Origin: Gemmatimonadota bacterium
Lineage (GTDB): Bacteria; JAAXHH01
Length of the DNA stretch: 64,000 nucleotides
NCBI GenBank assembly: GCA_026705925.1
Contig: JAPOZT010000037.1
Coordinates: 117,173-181,172 of the forward strand
Direction: 5' to 3'
Shown here: positions 1 to 11,487 of the stretch, piece by piece
How the letters are laid out: each line of letters begins with the position of its first letter
Numbering within the stretch: the stretch's first letter is position 1
Notes under the pieces: model-generated
Told to the model about the DNA's origin: nothing
Database searches by the model: none
The model's input: only the letters and a program-made list of their open reading frames with translations
Translations under genes and position numbers: made by a program

Positions 1-201
1 GCGCAGCGGCGCGGTTCGCTGATGAGCCTGAGCATCGCCACCGGCCAGCTGGCCATGGGACTGTGCAGCGCGGCAGCGGGCGTCGTCTATACCGAGGTCG
101 GGTACGTATTCAGTTCTGTGATCGGAGGAACAGGCATGCTCGCCATGGGGTTCATCATATGGCGGTTCATCCCCGAGACGCGGCATGCAGTCCGCCGATG
201 A
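1..201 (+). CDS. MFS-type transporter, C-terminal fragment (5' truncated by window edge)
   Basis: Frame 1 is open from base 1 to TGA at 199-201 (AQRRGSLMSLSIATGQLAMGLCSAAAGVVYTEVGYVFSSVIGGTGMLAMGFIIWRFIPETRHAVRR); hydrophobic helices typical of an MFS C-terminus. Overlaps the convergent gene at 167. Confidence 0.5.
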   Translation, partial: AQRRGSLMSLSIATGQLAMGLCSAAAGVVYTEVGYVFSSVIGGTGMLAMGFIIWRFIPETRHAVRR

Positions 202-1039
202 ACCCGGTGACGACGGCGTTGAACCGGTCGGGTTCCTCGTAGAACAGCGCGTGGCCGCTGTCCTCGAAGATTTCCATGCGCGCGGCGGGGATGTGTTCGT
301 ACATGTACCTGCAGCCGGGGAATGCACCACTTTTCCCGCCCGTGGTGATCAGGACCGGGAGGTCGATGGAAGGCAGCATGGGACGCCAGTCCTGTGCCTG
401 GTAGTCGGGTCCGAGGGTGACCCCCTGGGCCGGCGTGTTCTCCCTGCTTTCTTCCAGCAGTACGTCCAGTTCGGCGTCCGGGACGTCCAGGGAGACGAAC
501 ATACTCCGAAGTTGCCCGCGCTTGCGCTCCGTCTCGTCCTCAGGTGGAGGGTCAGGTTTGGATCCCGGTCGGATTTCGGGATCGGCGTCGGCAGCGGATT
601 CGGGATCGGCTTCGGCATCAGGCTCGGGCGGATCAGGCGGGCCGTGGACTTCGATGCTGGGCACTTCGTCCACCAGTACCACTCCTTTGAGCCGGTAATC
701 GCGGAAGAGTTCGATATAGGAAAGGACGGTCCGGGCACCGATGGACCATCCCACGAGGGTAACTTCATCGAGATCGAGCGTCTCGATGATCTGGCGCACG
801 TCCATGGCGTACCGGGCCGTGCGGTGGCCCCACGGGGTCTTGTCGGACCGGCCGTTGCCCCGGGTGTCGGCGGCAATGACCCGAAATCGTTGGCTGAGGG
901 CCGGAACCTGTTTGCGCCACCAACCCAGGCTCAACCCGCCGCCATGGATCAGGAAGACCGGTTTTCCGGATCCTGAGTCTTCATAGTAGAGACGAACACC
1001 GTCGTTTGCCTCGACGAAGCCGGAGCGCTTCTCCATCAC
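167..1039 (-). CDS. alpha/beta hydrolase
   Basis: ORF with VFLIHGGGLSLGWWRKQVPAL, AADTRGNGRSD, VGWSIGA nucleophile-elbow-like region and C-terminal DSGHALFYEEPDRFN; contains a D/P/A-rich low-complexity insert. Confidence 0.85.
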   Translation of the reverse strand: MMEKRSGFVEANDGVRLYYEDSGSGKPVFLIHGGGLSLGWWRKQVPALSQRFRVIAADTRGNGRSDKTPWGHRTARYAMDVRQIIETLDLDEVTLVGWSIGARTVLSYIELFRDYRLKGVVLVDEVPSIEVHGPPDPPEPDAEADPESAADADPEIRPGSKPDPPPEDETERKRGQLRSMFVSLDVPDAELDVLLEESRENTPAQGVTLGPDYQAQDWRPMLPSIDLPVLITTGGKSGAFPGCRYMYEHIPAARMEIFEDSGHALFYEEPDRFNAVVTGFIGGLHAASRG

Positions 1040-1066
1040 AAATTCCAGTGATTCCCCTCCATGGCC

Positions 1067-2248
1067 TTAGTCCGTCTGGATTTCGACGCCGACCCCGTCC
1101 GCGATGCGGGGGTTGGGATGCAGGATGACGGGGTCGCCGGGGGCAAGGCCTTCGAGGATTTCGGCCTCGATCCCGTTACGCTGTCCAACCGATACTTCCC
1201 GTGAACTGGCCAGGCCTTCTTCGACGACGAAGACGCCCCAGCTTTCGCCTATTCTGAACAATGCGCTGGAAGGGATCTTGAGGACGTTCTCTTTCTCCCA
1301 GACGACGATCCGTCCCGTGACGCGGTAGCCGTCGCCGAGTTCCGCCGGCGTCTCGTCAAGGTCCACGATGACATTGACCCGCTGCTCGTCCACGCCCAGC
1401 GCGGACACGCGCGTGAACGCGGCCGGCTCTACGCGGCTCACCTTTCCGGACAGCGGATCGGGTCCGCCCCACTCTTCGATCAACACCGTCTGACCGACGT
1501 CGACACTCACGGCGTCGGTGGACAGCACGTCGATCGTCACCTCCATGTCTCCCGGATTGCCCACTTCCATCAGGGGCGTGCCCGCGGCGACGACCCGCTC
1601 GCTTTCTTCGAACAGGCGCAGCACCCGCCCGTCCACCGGCGCCGTGACGGAAAGCACGGCCCGGGCATCGCCGCGCTCCTCCTGGAGGGCCAGGAGCGCC
1701 GCCTGGGCGACCTCGTGTTCGGAGACGGCCGCCCGGTGGCGGAACAGGGAGGATTCAAGAGATCTTTCAGCGACGGTTGCCGCGTGCTCGGCGCGCTCCA
1801 GGCGCTCCCTCGATATGCTGCCGCTCGCGGCGAGTTTCTCCGCCCTTTCCCGCCCGCGGGCAGCTTCTTCCTGTTCTACCCGCGCACGGGCGACGTTTGC
1901 CTCGGCCTCGCGGACCAGGGCCTGGGCCGTCTCGATCCGGGCGCGGGCCTCCGCGGACTCGCGGGAACCGAGGGGCGAAGGCGTGATGCGCGCCAGTTCA
2001 TCGCCCTGGCCGACCTGGTCCCCTTCATTCAACGCCGGTCTCGCCAGCCGGCCGGACGCCGGGGCCGTAATCAGGTAGCGCTGGCGCACGCGGGTCCGGC
2101 CTTCCTCACTGATCGTCACCCGCAGGGGACCAATCTCCGCAGTGGCCGAGTCGACCAGGACCGGCGCCGGCATGAACGCGCGGACGAGGAGGGCCAGGAC
2201 GGCGGCGAGGATCACGAAGGAGATGATGTGCTTGCGACGTATTTTCAT
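1067..2248 (-). CDS. HlyD/RND-type periplasmic adaptor subunit
   Basis: Start chosen at MKIRRKHIISFVILAAVLALLVRAF (N-terminal TM anchor); biotinyl-lipoyl-like and coiled-coil regions; adjacent to ABC permease and ATPase. Confidence 0.85.
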   Translation of the reverse strand: MKIRRKHIISFVILAAVLALLVRAFMPAPVLVDSATAEIGPLRVTISEEGRTRVRQRYLITAPASGRLARPALNEGDQVGQGDELARITPSPLGSRESAEARARIETAQALVREAEANVARARVEQEEAARGRERAEKLAASGSISRERLERAEHAATVAERSLESSLFRHRAAVSEHEVAQAALLALQEERGDARAVLSVTAPVDGRVLRLFEESERVVAAGTPLMEVGNPGDMEVTIDVLSTDAVSVDVGQTVLIEEWGGPDPLSGKVSRVEPAAFTRVSALGVDEQRVNVIVDLDETPAELGDGYRVTGRIVVWEKENVLKIPSSALFRIGESWGVFVVEEGLASSREVSVGQRNGIEAEILEGLAPGDPVILHPNPRIADGVGVEIQTD

Positions 2249-2261
2249 GACGGTCTCTCGG

Positions 2262-4628
2262 TTATTCCTGGGTCTTGAGCACGCCGACCAGATCCAGGTA
2301 GCGCAGTTTCCGGTGGACGATGTACGCGGACGCCACGGCCGCCGAGGTGACGACCAGGAAGGCGAACGCGTAGGTTTTCCAGGTGATGACCAGCGGCATT
2401 CGGAAGAGTTCCTGGGCGGTGGCGTCCACGGCAAGATAACATAATGCCCATCCGATCAGAAATCCAATCGGTATCGAAAAAAGGGTGATGATGGCCTGCT
2501 CGCCCAGGAGGACCACCGATATCTCCCGCTCGGTGAACCCGAGTACCCTCAGGCTGGCCATTTCGCGGTTTCGTTCCGCCAGGGCGATGCGGGCGCCGTT
2601 GTAGACCATGCCGCAGGCGATGACGCACGCGAAGATGGTCAAGGTAAACGTTGTGGCGTTCGTGCTTTCGGCGATGGTATCTTCGAAACCCTTGATCACG
2701 GCCTCGCGGACGGCGACGCCTGCCACGGCCGGCGTTTCTTTCAATGTGCTGTACAACTCGGCCGCCCGGAGGGGATCCACGGAGAGATAGGCGCCGGAGA
2801 TCGTCCGGCCTTCGCCCAGAAATCGGTTCAGTGCGCGGCTGTCCATGTACGCGGTGGTGCCGATCAACTCGTCGACGATCAGGGTTACCGGCAGGCTGCC
2901 CCGCATTCTCGACCCTTCCTGGACTTCGACGGCGAGCATATCGCCTTCCCGCACCGCCAGAAGGTCGGCCAGCGTCTTGTTCAGCACGATACCCTCCGGC
3001 GGCAGGGACTGCACCCGGCCGTCCCGGTCGATCAGCTGCCGCAGCTCCCCGGCCGGATCGAGTCCCGTAATGGCGGTCTGCTTCACGAGATGACCGGCTC
3101 GAAGCCGGACGGGCACGGCGCGGTACGGCTCGGAGCGGACGACGCCGGGCAGATGGGCCAGTTCGAACCGGGCGCGCGCAGGACGGGGCCCCGCGAATAC
3201 GACGGCCGCGTTGTCGCGCTGTACCGTGCGGAACTGGTAGTCGATCATGTAATCGATGGAGTCGAAGGTAAAACGACCCATGACCAGGATCGCCACCGAC
3301 ATGGCAATGCCGAAGGCGGACAGCATCGTCCTGGCCGGCCTTCGTTCCATGTTGCGGAAGATCATCCGCCAGACCGGCGAGAGCATCCGGTGCAGGCCCA
3401 TGCGTTCCATCGCGAGCGGCCTGAAGTGGGGCGGCGACTCCGGCCGCATCGCTTCCGCGGGTGGCAGGGCCATGGCCGAGCGAAGGGCGTGCAAAGTGCC
3501 CGCCAACGCGGCGAAAACGCTGATCACCGCGGCAAGGGTGATGACGTCTACGTGCAGCTCGTAGACCAGGTCGGGAAAACGATAATAGGCCTGGTACATG
3601 CCGGTGAGCGGCCGGCCGATCCAGAAGCCGCCCACGATGCCGAGGAGGGTCCCGCCCGATACGGCCAGAAAGGCGAATTTCAGATAGTGCCAACCGATCG
3701 AAAGGTTGCGGTAGCCAAAGGCCTTCATGATGGCGATCTGGTCCCGCTGGGCTCGCACCATGCGGGAGAACACGATGTGCAGCAGAATCGCTGCGATCCC
3801 GAGGAAGATGGTCGGCGTAACGTTGCTGGATACGCTCAGGCCCAGGATTTCATCCGAAAGGAACTTGTGGGAGATCTGGCTGCCCCGGCCGAAGGCGCCC
3901 GCGCTCCCGTAGGGTTCGAGGATGAGGTCCATGCGGTCGATTACGTCCCGCTCGCGCGCATCCGGCGACAGGGCGACCGCCAGATCGTTGAACCCGCCCT
4001 CCATGTCGAAGGCCGCGCCTAAGGCGTCCCGGCTCATCCAGATCACGCCGAAGCGCAGGTTGTCGGGAAAGATGGATCCGGATCCCTGCACTTCGTAGAC
4101 GTACTCGGGCGACAGGCCGATGCCCACCACGCGCAGCGCTTTCCTCCGGCCGTTGATGACCGCCCCGATCCAGGCGTCCGGCACCAGTCCGTTGGCCAGC
4201 GCGAAGGCTTCGCTGATGATTACCTCCTCGGGCCGGCCGACCGCCGGGTAGCGGCCCTCCTGGATCGCAATGTCGTTGAGCACGGGTCTGCGCACATCGG
4301 GCATGGAGACCAACCGGCCGATGGCGGGCTCATCCAGGCCGGGGACATCCAGGTTCACGTCCATCACGATCCGGGTGCGGACGCTGGAGACGCCCGGGAT
4401 CCGGGCGATGCGCTCCGCGACCGGCGCCGGCGCCCGCTTGATGCCGGCGAACACGTCGGCGAAGCGGTAGCTGGTGTAGTAGGATTCCTGCGACTCCAGC
4501 AGGGCGATATAGGTGTGGCGAGACGAGACGTAGACCATGATCCCGCAGGCCATCACCAGCGTGATGGCGATGACCTGGCCGCGCATGCGCGCCAGTTCGC
4601 GGAACACCTTGCGGTTCAGGATGGTCAT
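2262..4628 (-). CDS. ABC transporter permease (FtsX/MacB-like)
   Basis: 788 aa ORF with two FtsX-like membrane regions and extracytoplasmic domains; between ATPase and HlyD genes. Confidence 0.85.
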   Translation of the reverse strand: MTILNRKVFRELARMRGQVIAITLVMACGIMVYVSSRHTYIALLESQESYYTSYRFADVFAGIKRAPAPVAERIARIPGVSSVRTRIVMDVNLDVPGLDEPAIGRLVSMPDVRRPVLNDIAIQEGRYPAVGRPEEVIISEAFALANGLVPDAWIGAVINGRRKALRVVGIGLSPEYVYEVQGSGSIFPDNLRFGVIWMSRDALGAAFDMEGGFNDLAVALSPDARERDVIDRMDLILEPYGSAGAFGRGSQISHKFLSDEILGLSVSSNVTPTIFLGIAAILLHIVFSRMVRAQRDQIAIMKAFGYRNLSIGWHYLKFAFLAVSGGTLLGIVGGFWIGRPLTGMYQAYYRFPDLVYELHVDVITLAAVISVFAALAGTLHALRSAMALPPAEAMRPESPPHFRPLAMERMGLHRMLSPVWRMIFRNMERRPARTMLSAFGIAMSVAILVMGRFTFDSIDYMIDYQFRTVQRDNAAVVFAGPRPARARFELAHLPGVVRSEPYRAVPVRLRAGHLVKQTAITGLDPAGELRQLIDRDGRVQSLPPEGIVLNKTLADLLAVREGDMLAVEVQEGSRMRGSLPVTLIVDELIGTTAYMDSRALNRFLGEGRTISGAYLSVDPLRAAELYSTLKETPAVAGVAVREAVIKGFEDTIAESTNATTFTLTIFACVIACGMVYNGARIALAERNREMASLRVLGFTEREISVVLLGEQAIITLFSIPIGFLIGWALCYLAVDATAQELFRMPLVITWKTYAFAFLVVTSAAVASAYIVHRKLRYLDLVGVLKTQE

Positions 4629-4699
4629 GGCGGTTACGCTCCGCGGAATGATACGGCTCGCATCGGGCAGCGCAGATCGGGCCCGGCGGGCCGGACAGC

Positions 4700-5419
<720 letters not shown>

Positions 5420-5447
5420 GCCGGTTTCTCCTTGTCCCCTGTCCTGG

Positions 5448-7196
5448 CTACCGGTCCCACGGAAATCGGGCCGTCGGCTGGTTGACGTAGCGTTGCAGGC
5501 CCAGCGTCAGGCGTGCGCCGCACCCGGGCGCAAGGCGTACGGTGAAATCGGTGTCTTCGACGGTAACCTCTCGTCCGTCGTACTCGACCGTGCCCACCCT
5601 GTGTTCTCCGTAGGCGCCGCCCTGGACGATCACGGTGCGCGCTTCGACCGGGTTGGCGTTCACCAGGTGCACGTCGAGCTCATCGGCATCGATCCGGTCG
5701 ACCAGGGCTGCCACGTCCTCCGGTACGCCGGGCCGTCCGCGTTCCGGGTCGAAGTACCAGAGCCGGCAGTGAAGCGGACGGGCGTAGGCGGGTCGGGGTC
5801 CCCCGGTCATGAGATTCACGAGGGTCTCGATCCGCGCCGGGTTGAAGGGATTGGGATTGTCCGACAGGCGTGTGTCCCGCGTCGACGTATCGTTGCGGAT
5901 CTTCTCCACCTGCCCCCGCAGATGCTCGAAATCCTGCTTCAACGCGTCCACGGGAAAACCGGGGTTCGACCCGTCCAGGAAATCCAGCCAGGGTTGGTCG
6001 CCGGCCAGCGCGCGGTCGTCTGGGTTCATGGACCAGTCGTAGACCTCGACCGCGCCCCGGTCATAGGGTTCGGGCGCGTAATCGTACCAGCCGTCATCGC
6101 CATGCATATGGGGATACATGGTGACGCCGTCCACGGTCTTCCTGTTGGCGTTGACCGATTCGAGGACGGTGCGCCAGACGTCCACGTACTTCCGGTCGCC
6201 GGTGAGCAGCAGGGCGTTGCCGAATCCGTCCACCGCGTGAGCGACGGCGTTCAGGGTGAAGTTGTCCAGCCGGCCGTGGCGATGGGCGAACACCTTGTGG
6301 TCCCATCCGTAGACGCCGCCCCACCACCGGCCATCACAGGCGCTGCCGATGACGCCGTCCAGCCCCACGTTCGAGGGGATCACGCCTCCGTTGGCATAGG
6401 TGCGGTCCACCCATGCGTCCGCGTACTCGAGGATCCAGTCCCGGTACTTCGCTTCGCCGGTAAGCGCATAGGCGTTGAAGGCCAGTCCCGTGCTCGTAAG
6501 GTTCAGCGGGTGGTCGCCGGCCACGTCGTTGTAGGTCTCGAACCGCTCGCACATCTCCGCGTAATCGCGCTGCCCGTGGAGCAGGTCGTACCGGCCGTCC
6601 TCCAGCGGGTCGCCAGCCCAGTCCAGGGCCGTGGTCTTCCGCAGCATCGGCCCCCGGCTGCCGTTGAACATGCTCCGGATCAACCGGCGTTCCGGGTCGT
6701 AGTTCTTCGCCTGGGGATCCTCGTCCATGTAGAAGCCGGCGAATCTTTTTACACGGCGGATATGGTTTTCGTCGTCCGGATCGCAGTTGCCCAGCAGGTT
6801 GAACACCACCAGGCCCTCGGCGTGATGGGCCCAGTCGCTGTGCACCGGGAACTCCTTGTAGTACATGCCGTCCCGGGCAAAGGGCACGTCGACGGTCTTC
6901 GCCTCTGTGTACTGGAGGATATGGCCGTCCTGCGCCGTCGTGCACATATCCAGGATGCGGTCTCCCCCGCCGAGCAGGTAGAGGACGGGCCAGTTCGCCA
7001 GGTTTTCGATGGCGTCGTCCGGGCCGTCGAGGGCGCCCCAGCGGGGCACGCATTCCAGGTAGCCTTGCTCGTCGAAGTACTTGTCGTAGAACAGCTCGAG
7101 GGCCTGGGACATGGAACGGATAAGCGCGCGCTCCAGCAAGGCCCACCGCGGCGGGGCCACGGGGGTGTCGACGTTTATTCTGATGCGAGAAGGCAT
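5448..7196 (-). CDS. Hypothetical protein, possible six-hairpin/glycosidase-like fold
   Basis: 582 aa uninterrupted ORF with repeated W/Y-rich helical segments ([24 protein letters not shown]); fold assignment tentative. Confidence 0.6.
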   Translation of the reverse strand: MPSRIRINVDTPVAPPRWALLERALIRSMSQALELFYDKYFDEQGYLECVPRWGALDGPDDAIENLANWPVLYLLGGGDRILDMCTTAQDGHILQYTEAKTVDVPFARDGMYYKEFPVHSDWAHHAEGLVVFNLLGNCDPDDENHIRRVKRFAGFYMDEDPQAKNYDPERRLIRSMFNGSRGPMLRKTTALDWAGDPLEDGRYDLLHGQRDYAEMCERFETYNDVAGDHPLNLTSTGLAFNAYALTGEAKYRDWILEYADAWVDRTYANGGVIPSNVGLDGVIGSACDGRWWGGVYGWDHKVFAHRHGRLDNFTLNAVAHAVDGFGNALLLTGDRKYVDVWRTVLESVNANRKTVDGVTMYPHMHGDDGWYDYAPEPYDRGAVEVYDWSMNPDDRALAGDQPWLDFLDGSNPGFPVDALKQDFEHLRGQVEKIRNDTSTRDTRLSDNPNPFNPARIETLVNLMTGGPRPAYARPLHCRLWYFDPERGRPGVPEDVAALVDRIDADELDVHLVNANPVEARTVIVQGGAYGEHRVGTVEYDGREVTVEDTDFTVRLAPGCGARLTLGLQRYVNQPTARFPWDR

Positions 7197-7559
7197 GAAT
7201 GGAAACCTGAGCTTTCTTTTTAAGAATGAATACTTTGGGATGGCCCGTTGTAAAAGTAGTGAATGTAGCCCGTTTCGCAGTTCACTTTCGGACCTGGATC
7301 CGGAACCAGACCTGCCGGTACGATCGGCAGGCTATTTTATTGAACGGACTGTATTTACGTTCCCGTACTGTTTAGTTGATCGACAGGAAGATAGGGCTTC
7401 AGACCCCCATCGTCAAGCGGATCGTGGACCGCTCCGGAGACGTCTGGACACCACCGCGCGCACCACGATTCCCAGCGCCGTGCATCCCCGTCCGTGTACC
7501 GGTAGTAATGCCGTCACCCCGGAAATCTCAGGTCCAGTATGTTTGAAAGGAATGGCCGT

Positions 7560-8972
7560 ATGACCAGTCGCGTCGTTTTGATGATGACCGCGTTGTTCCT
7601 TCTCCTCACGCACCCGGGCGTAACCGCGGCCCAATTGCCGACGGTCGACCGGTCCAACCTGGTCCTCGAACTGCTGTTCGACGGCGACGCCCGGGATACG
7701 AGCGGAAACGGGCATCACGGCGAAGTGTTCGGTCCGGTCTCCACGGACGACCGGTTCGGGCAGCCGAATGCGGCCTTTGCCTTCGACGGAAAGAACGACC
7801 ATATCCGCGTCGCGCCGCCGCCGGCACTGTCCAGCGAGGCCTTCACCCTGTCGGTCTGGGTGAAATACGACGACGACGCATTCTCCCGGTATTGGACCAA
7901 CGGGGTCATCACGCAGGACAACGGCGGCTCCAGCGAACGACGCGTCTTCCAACTCAGCGCATTCGGCCCCTTGCCCACGTGGCATATCATGGGCCGGGGC
8001 CGCGATCCCCTGATTACCCGTCCTGTCGGGACCTCTGTCTGGCGGCACCTGGTCGCTACCCACGACGGCAAGGTACACCGATTTTACATGGACGGTGAAC
8101 TGCATGATCAGGCCGAAGCACCCTTCCCGCCGCACCCGCAGGAACCTGTCTACGTCGGACGCAAGGGTTCGGGCGAAGCGGATTTCTATTTCAAGGGCGT
8201 GATCGACGACGTCCGTATCTACACGGAGACGCTCTCTCCGGAGGCCATCCTGGCCCTGACGCGGGAGAACGGATGGCAGCCTCCGGCCCTGCCGGGCATC
8301 GAAGTACCGGATCCGCCGGAGTCATCGATCGAAGACGCCCTCGTGGCCCACTGGCCGATGGATTCCGACGAAATGCGCGACGTGTCGGGCAGTGGATTGA
8401 AAACCATCGTGATGGGACAACCGGAGTCCATTGAAGGTCTAAAGGGCAGAGCGCTGCGGTTCGATGGCAGCGATGACTGGGCGGTGGTTAAAAACCCGTC
8501 GCTCGACCTCCTCCACTACCTGTCCATTACGTGCTGGATACGGGGATTCGATATCGATAGCGAGTACAGCCAGGTACTCTGGTACGGTGACGGGGCCTGG
8601 GGACAGGACCCCTATTCCATGTCGATACAGGGAGGGAAGGTCGGATTCCGCGTGGACGACGTGGCGACCCAATGGGAAGTGATGACCGAATCGGCACCCG
8701 CGCCCGATGCCTGGACGTTCGTGGCGGCGACGTTGAATACCCGGCCTGACGGACTCATGGATCAGAAAATCTACGTCAACGGTGTACTTTCCGTGGAACA
8801 GGTGACGGAGAAACCCTACCGGTACATCGAACTGGGCCGCATGTGGCTGACCTTCGCTACTTTCGGGAGCGGATGGGACCTGTCGCGCCTGGACCTGGAC
8901 GACGTCAGACTGTATAACCGCCCGCTGAGCCACCGGGAGATCGAATCCCTTTTCGAAGATGCACAGGAGTAA
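7560..8972 (+). CDS. LamG/concanavalin A-like domain protein, secreted
   Basis: Signal peptide MTSRVVLMMTALFLLLTHPGVTAAQ; two LamG-type repeats (LVLELLFDGDARDTSGNGHHGEVFG; ALVAHWPMDSDEMRDVSGSGL). Confidence 0.85.
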   Translation: MTSRVVLMMTALFLLLTHPGVTAAQLPTVDRSNLVLELLFDGDARDTSGNGHHGEVFGPVSTDDRFGQPNAAFAFDGKNDHIRVAPPPALSSEAFTLSVWVKYDDDAFSRYWTNGVITQDNGGSSERRVFQLSAFGPLPTWHIMGRGRDPLITRPVGTSVWRHLVATHDGKVHRFYMDGELHDQAEAPFPPHPQEPVYVGRKGSGEADFYFKGVIDDVRIYTETLSPEAILALTRENGWQPPALPGIEVPDPPESSIEDALVAHWPMDSDEMRDVSGSGLKTIVMGQPESIEGLKGRALRFDGSDDWAVVKNPSLDLLHYLSITCWIRGFDIDSEYSQVLWYGDGAWGQDPYSMSIQGGKVGFRVDDVATQWEVMTESAPAPDAWTFVAATLNTRPDGLMDQKIYVNGVLSVEQVTEKPYRYIELGRMWLTFATFGSGWDLSRLDLDDVRLYNRPLSHREIESLFEDAQE

Positions 8973-8976
8973 CCGC

Positions 8977-10332
8977 ATGAATCGCAACGAAGGTCCAGCA
9001 GACGAAGCGTCGGTCGGCCGGATCGAATCGAAGGACACAGCAATGGACGAACCGGGAAGCCGGCGGCGGTTTCTCAAGGGCGGTCTCGCGGCGGCGGCCG
9101 GTGTCGCGGCGTCCTCGATGTGGGACGCGACGGCGTTCGCGCAGGAGAGCGAAGCGCCTCCCTCCGGTCCGCCCGACAGGATCGACGATGAAGCCTACTG
9201 GGAGAAGGTCCGCGCGCAGTTCCACCTGAATCCTGATACCATCTATCTGAACAACGGGACCCTCGGTCTGTGTCCGAAACCGGTCACGCAGGCGGTCTAC
9301 GACGGGTACGTGTATCTCGCGGAAGCCGGCAGCGAGGGAAGGTCCCAGCTATGGGACGAAGTGGAGGCTAGCCGGAAGACGGCCGCCCGGTTTCTGGGGG
9401 CGGGCGAGAACGAAATGGTGCTGACCCGGAACGCTACGCAAGGACTGAGCGTCATCGCGAACGGGATCCGGATGGAACCGGGGGACGAAGTGCTCATGAC
9501 TTCGGATGAGCACATCGCGGGCATCCAGCCGTGGACGCGCCGTGCCCGGCGATTCGGCATTCAGGTCAATCAGGTTCAGATCCCCAGTCCGCCGAAGAGC
9601 AAACAGGAAGTGGTGGACCTGTTCGAACAGGCGCTGACCCCGAGGACGAAAGTGGTTTTCTTCTGCCACGTCACCCGCGGTCCCGGCCTGCTCTACCCGG
9701 TCAGGGAACTGTGCGACATGGCCCGCGAGAAGGGCATCGTGTCGGCGGTAGACGGCGCGCAGACGCCTGGCATGACCCCCGTCAACCTGCATGAAATGGG
9801 GTGCGATCTCTTCGCCACGAGCCTCCATAAGTGGGCGCTGACCCCATCCGGCACCGGATGTCTGTACGTCCGGGAAGGATTCCAGGAGACCTTCTGGCCC
9901 ACGTCCGACGGCAACGGCCCGTGGGACGACCGGGAACAACAACTCTGGCGCATCGGCCCCCACGGCACGTATGAGAGACCCATCCGGGCCGCGATAAAAC
10001 CCGCGCTGGACTTTCTGAATTCCATTGGAATGGACACGATTTACGCCCGCGACCGCATGTTGTCCGACTATCTGAAGGAACAACTCATGGAGATGCCCGG
10101 TATCAGCCTGGGAACCTCCACGGACCATGGGCTGTCGAGTCCGGGCATCACTTCCTTCGGCGTAGAGGGATGGGACACCTCGCTTCTTCGAGGCATCCTC
10201 CGCGGAAAGGCCGGCATCGTCGTGAGCCGGGACCAGAGACGATCACACGATATGATCCGGGTATCCACCCACTTCTACAACACGCCGTCGGAGATCGATC
10301 GACTGCTCGAGGTGATGAAGGAAATCCTGTAG
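8977..10332 (+). CDS. Class-V aminotransferase (isopenicillin-N-epimerase-like) with Tat signal
   Basis: ATG preceded by AGGAG; twin-arginine motif SRRRFLKGGLAAAAGVAASSM; PLP-lysine region CDLFATSLHKWALTPSGTG. Confidence 0.85.
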   Translation: MNRNEGPADEASVGRIESKDTAMDEPGSRRRFLKGGLAAAAGVAASSMWDATAFAQESEAPPSGPPDRIDDEAYWEKVRAQFHLNPDTIYLNNGTLGLCPKPVTQAVYDGYVYLAEAGSEGRSQLWDEVEASRKTAARFLGAGENEMVLTRNATQGLSVIANGIRMEPGDEVLMTSDEHIAGIQPWTRRARRFGIQVNQVQIPSPPKSKQEVVDLFEQALTPRTKVVFFCHVTRGPGLLYPVRELCDMAREKGIVSAVDGAQTPGMTPVNLHEMGCDLFATSLHKWALTPSGTGCLYVREGFQETFWPTSDGNGPWDDREQQLWRIGPHGTYERPIRAAIKPALDFLNSIGMDTIYARDRMLSDYLKEQLMEMPGISLGTSTDHGLSSPGITSFGVEGWDTSLLRGILRGKAGIVVSRDQRRSHDMIRVSTHFYNTPSEIDRLLEVMKEIL

Positions 10333-10408
10333 TCGGCGGCCGGGGCAGCTGCCGGCCGGGTGTTGCGCCGGTCGGTACCTCGTGGGATCAAATCCCGCCG
10401 TGGCACGG

Positions 10409-11353
10409 TTAGTCCCCGTCGTCGAAGTGTTCCGCGCCACGTTCCCGCAGGAAATCCATCGCGCCGCTTAAGTTCGGAATCCCGGTTCGTCCCCCGAGCC
10501 GGGTGCAGCTTAAGGCGGCGACGGCCGATGAGAAAACTGCCGCCTTCTCAAGACTCCATCCATGCAGCAGTCCGAATGTGTAGGCACCGTGGAATACATC
10601 GCCCGCACCGGTCGTATCGACGACTTCCACGGGGAAAGCCGGTGTGTGGAATGACCGGTCGCCTGCCAGCGTGTAACTGCCTTCTTCTCCAAGCGTTACG
10701 ACCGTGACGGACGATCCGTAACCGGACAGAGATTTGGCGGATTCTGCCGGATCGGACCGGCCGGTCAGTGCTTCGGCGAACACCCGCGAAGCGATCAGGT
10801 AGTCCGTCGCCCGAAGCAGATCCTCGATGTCCTGCGGGCGGGACAGGCTGTCCGCGTCCAGGACCACGGGCACGCCCGACCCGCGCGCAATCTCCGCGGC
10901 GGCCAGTGCGGCCCTCCGGCCCGTGGTGTCGAGATGGAGGTACTTCGTGTCGGCGATCAATCCGTCAGGTATTTCCGATGGGGAGATTTCCACGGTCGTC
11001 CCGCCGGCCATGATGGTGCGCTGTCCGGTCGATTCATCGACGAGAATCATGCTGACGGGGGTCGTTGCATCGGAATCCACGATCAAATGGCCCGAGTCGA
11101 CCCCGTAGAGGTCGAATTCCTCCTTCACGGCACGGCCCGCCATGTCATTTCCAACTTTGCCCGCGAAGGCGGTGGACATCCCCAGACTGGAAAGCGTGAC
11201 CAGCGCGGTGGAGACCATCCCGCCGCCCTGCTGGGTCGAATCGCTCATCCAGACCTGGTCGTCCTGGTCCGGCAGGTGGGGCACGATGCCCAGGAAGTCC
11301 AGGCAGGCGCATCCCAGGCCGACGACGTCATGGGCCATTTTCTGGTTCCTCAC
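10409..11353 (-). CDS. PfkB-family carbohydrate kinase
   Basis: GKVGNDMAGRAV and VDTTGAGDVFHGAYTFGLLHGWSLEKA signatures. Confidence 0.92.
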   Translation of the reverse strand: MRNQKMAHDVVGLGCACLDFLGIVPHLPDQDDQVWMSDSTQQGGGMVSTALVTLSSLGMSTAFAGKVGNDMAGRAVKEEFDLYGVDSGHLIVDSDATTPVSMILVDESTGQRTIMAGGTTVEISPSEIPDGLIADTKYLHLDTTGRRAALAAAEIARGSGVPVVLDADSLSRPQDIEDLLRATDYLIASRVFAEALTGRSDPAESAKSLSGYGSSVTVVTLGEEGSYTLAGDRSFHTPAFPVEVVDTTGAGDVFHGAYTFGLLHGWSLEKAAVFSSAVAALSCTRLGGRTGIPNLSGAMDFLRERGAEHFDDGD

Positions 11354-11487
11354 ACGTCAGATGCTCCGTGGCATGGGCTATCCGTCCCCGGATCGAGATG
11401 GTACGAAGAGGTGCGGGCAAATTAACCCAGTGGACGCCGGCGTCAAGCCCAATTCAATTGACAGGCCCCTCGGGCAACCCTACCCTT

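Noticed and set aside
2245-3693. Long alternative ORF (482 aa) antisense-like to the ABC permease frame
   Set aside because: Arg/Pro/Gly-rich shadow frame of the genuine permease at 2262..4628; typical high-GC artefact.
7311-7340. Hairpin CCTGCCG-gtacgat-CGGCAGG followed by a T-rich stretch
   Set aside because: Orientation fits plus-strand termination but no plus-strand gene precedes it; left unassigned.
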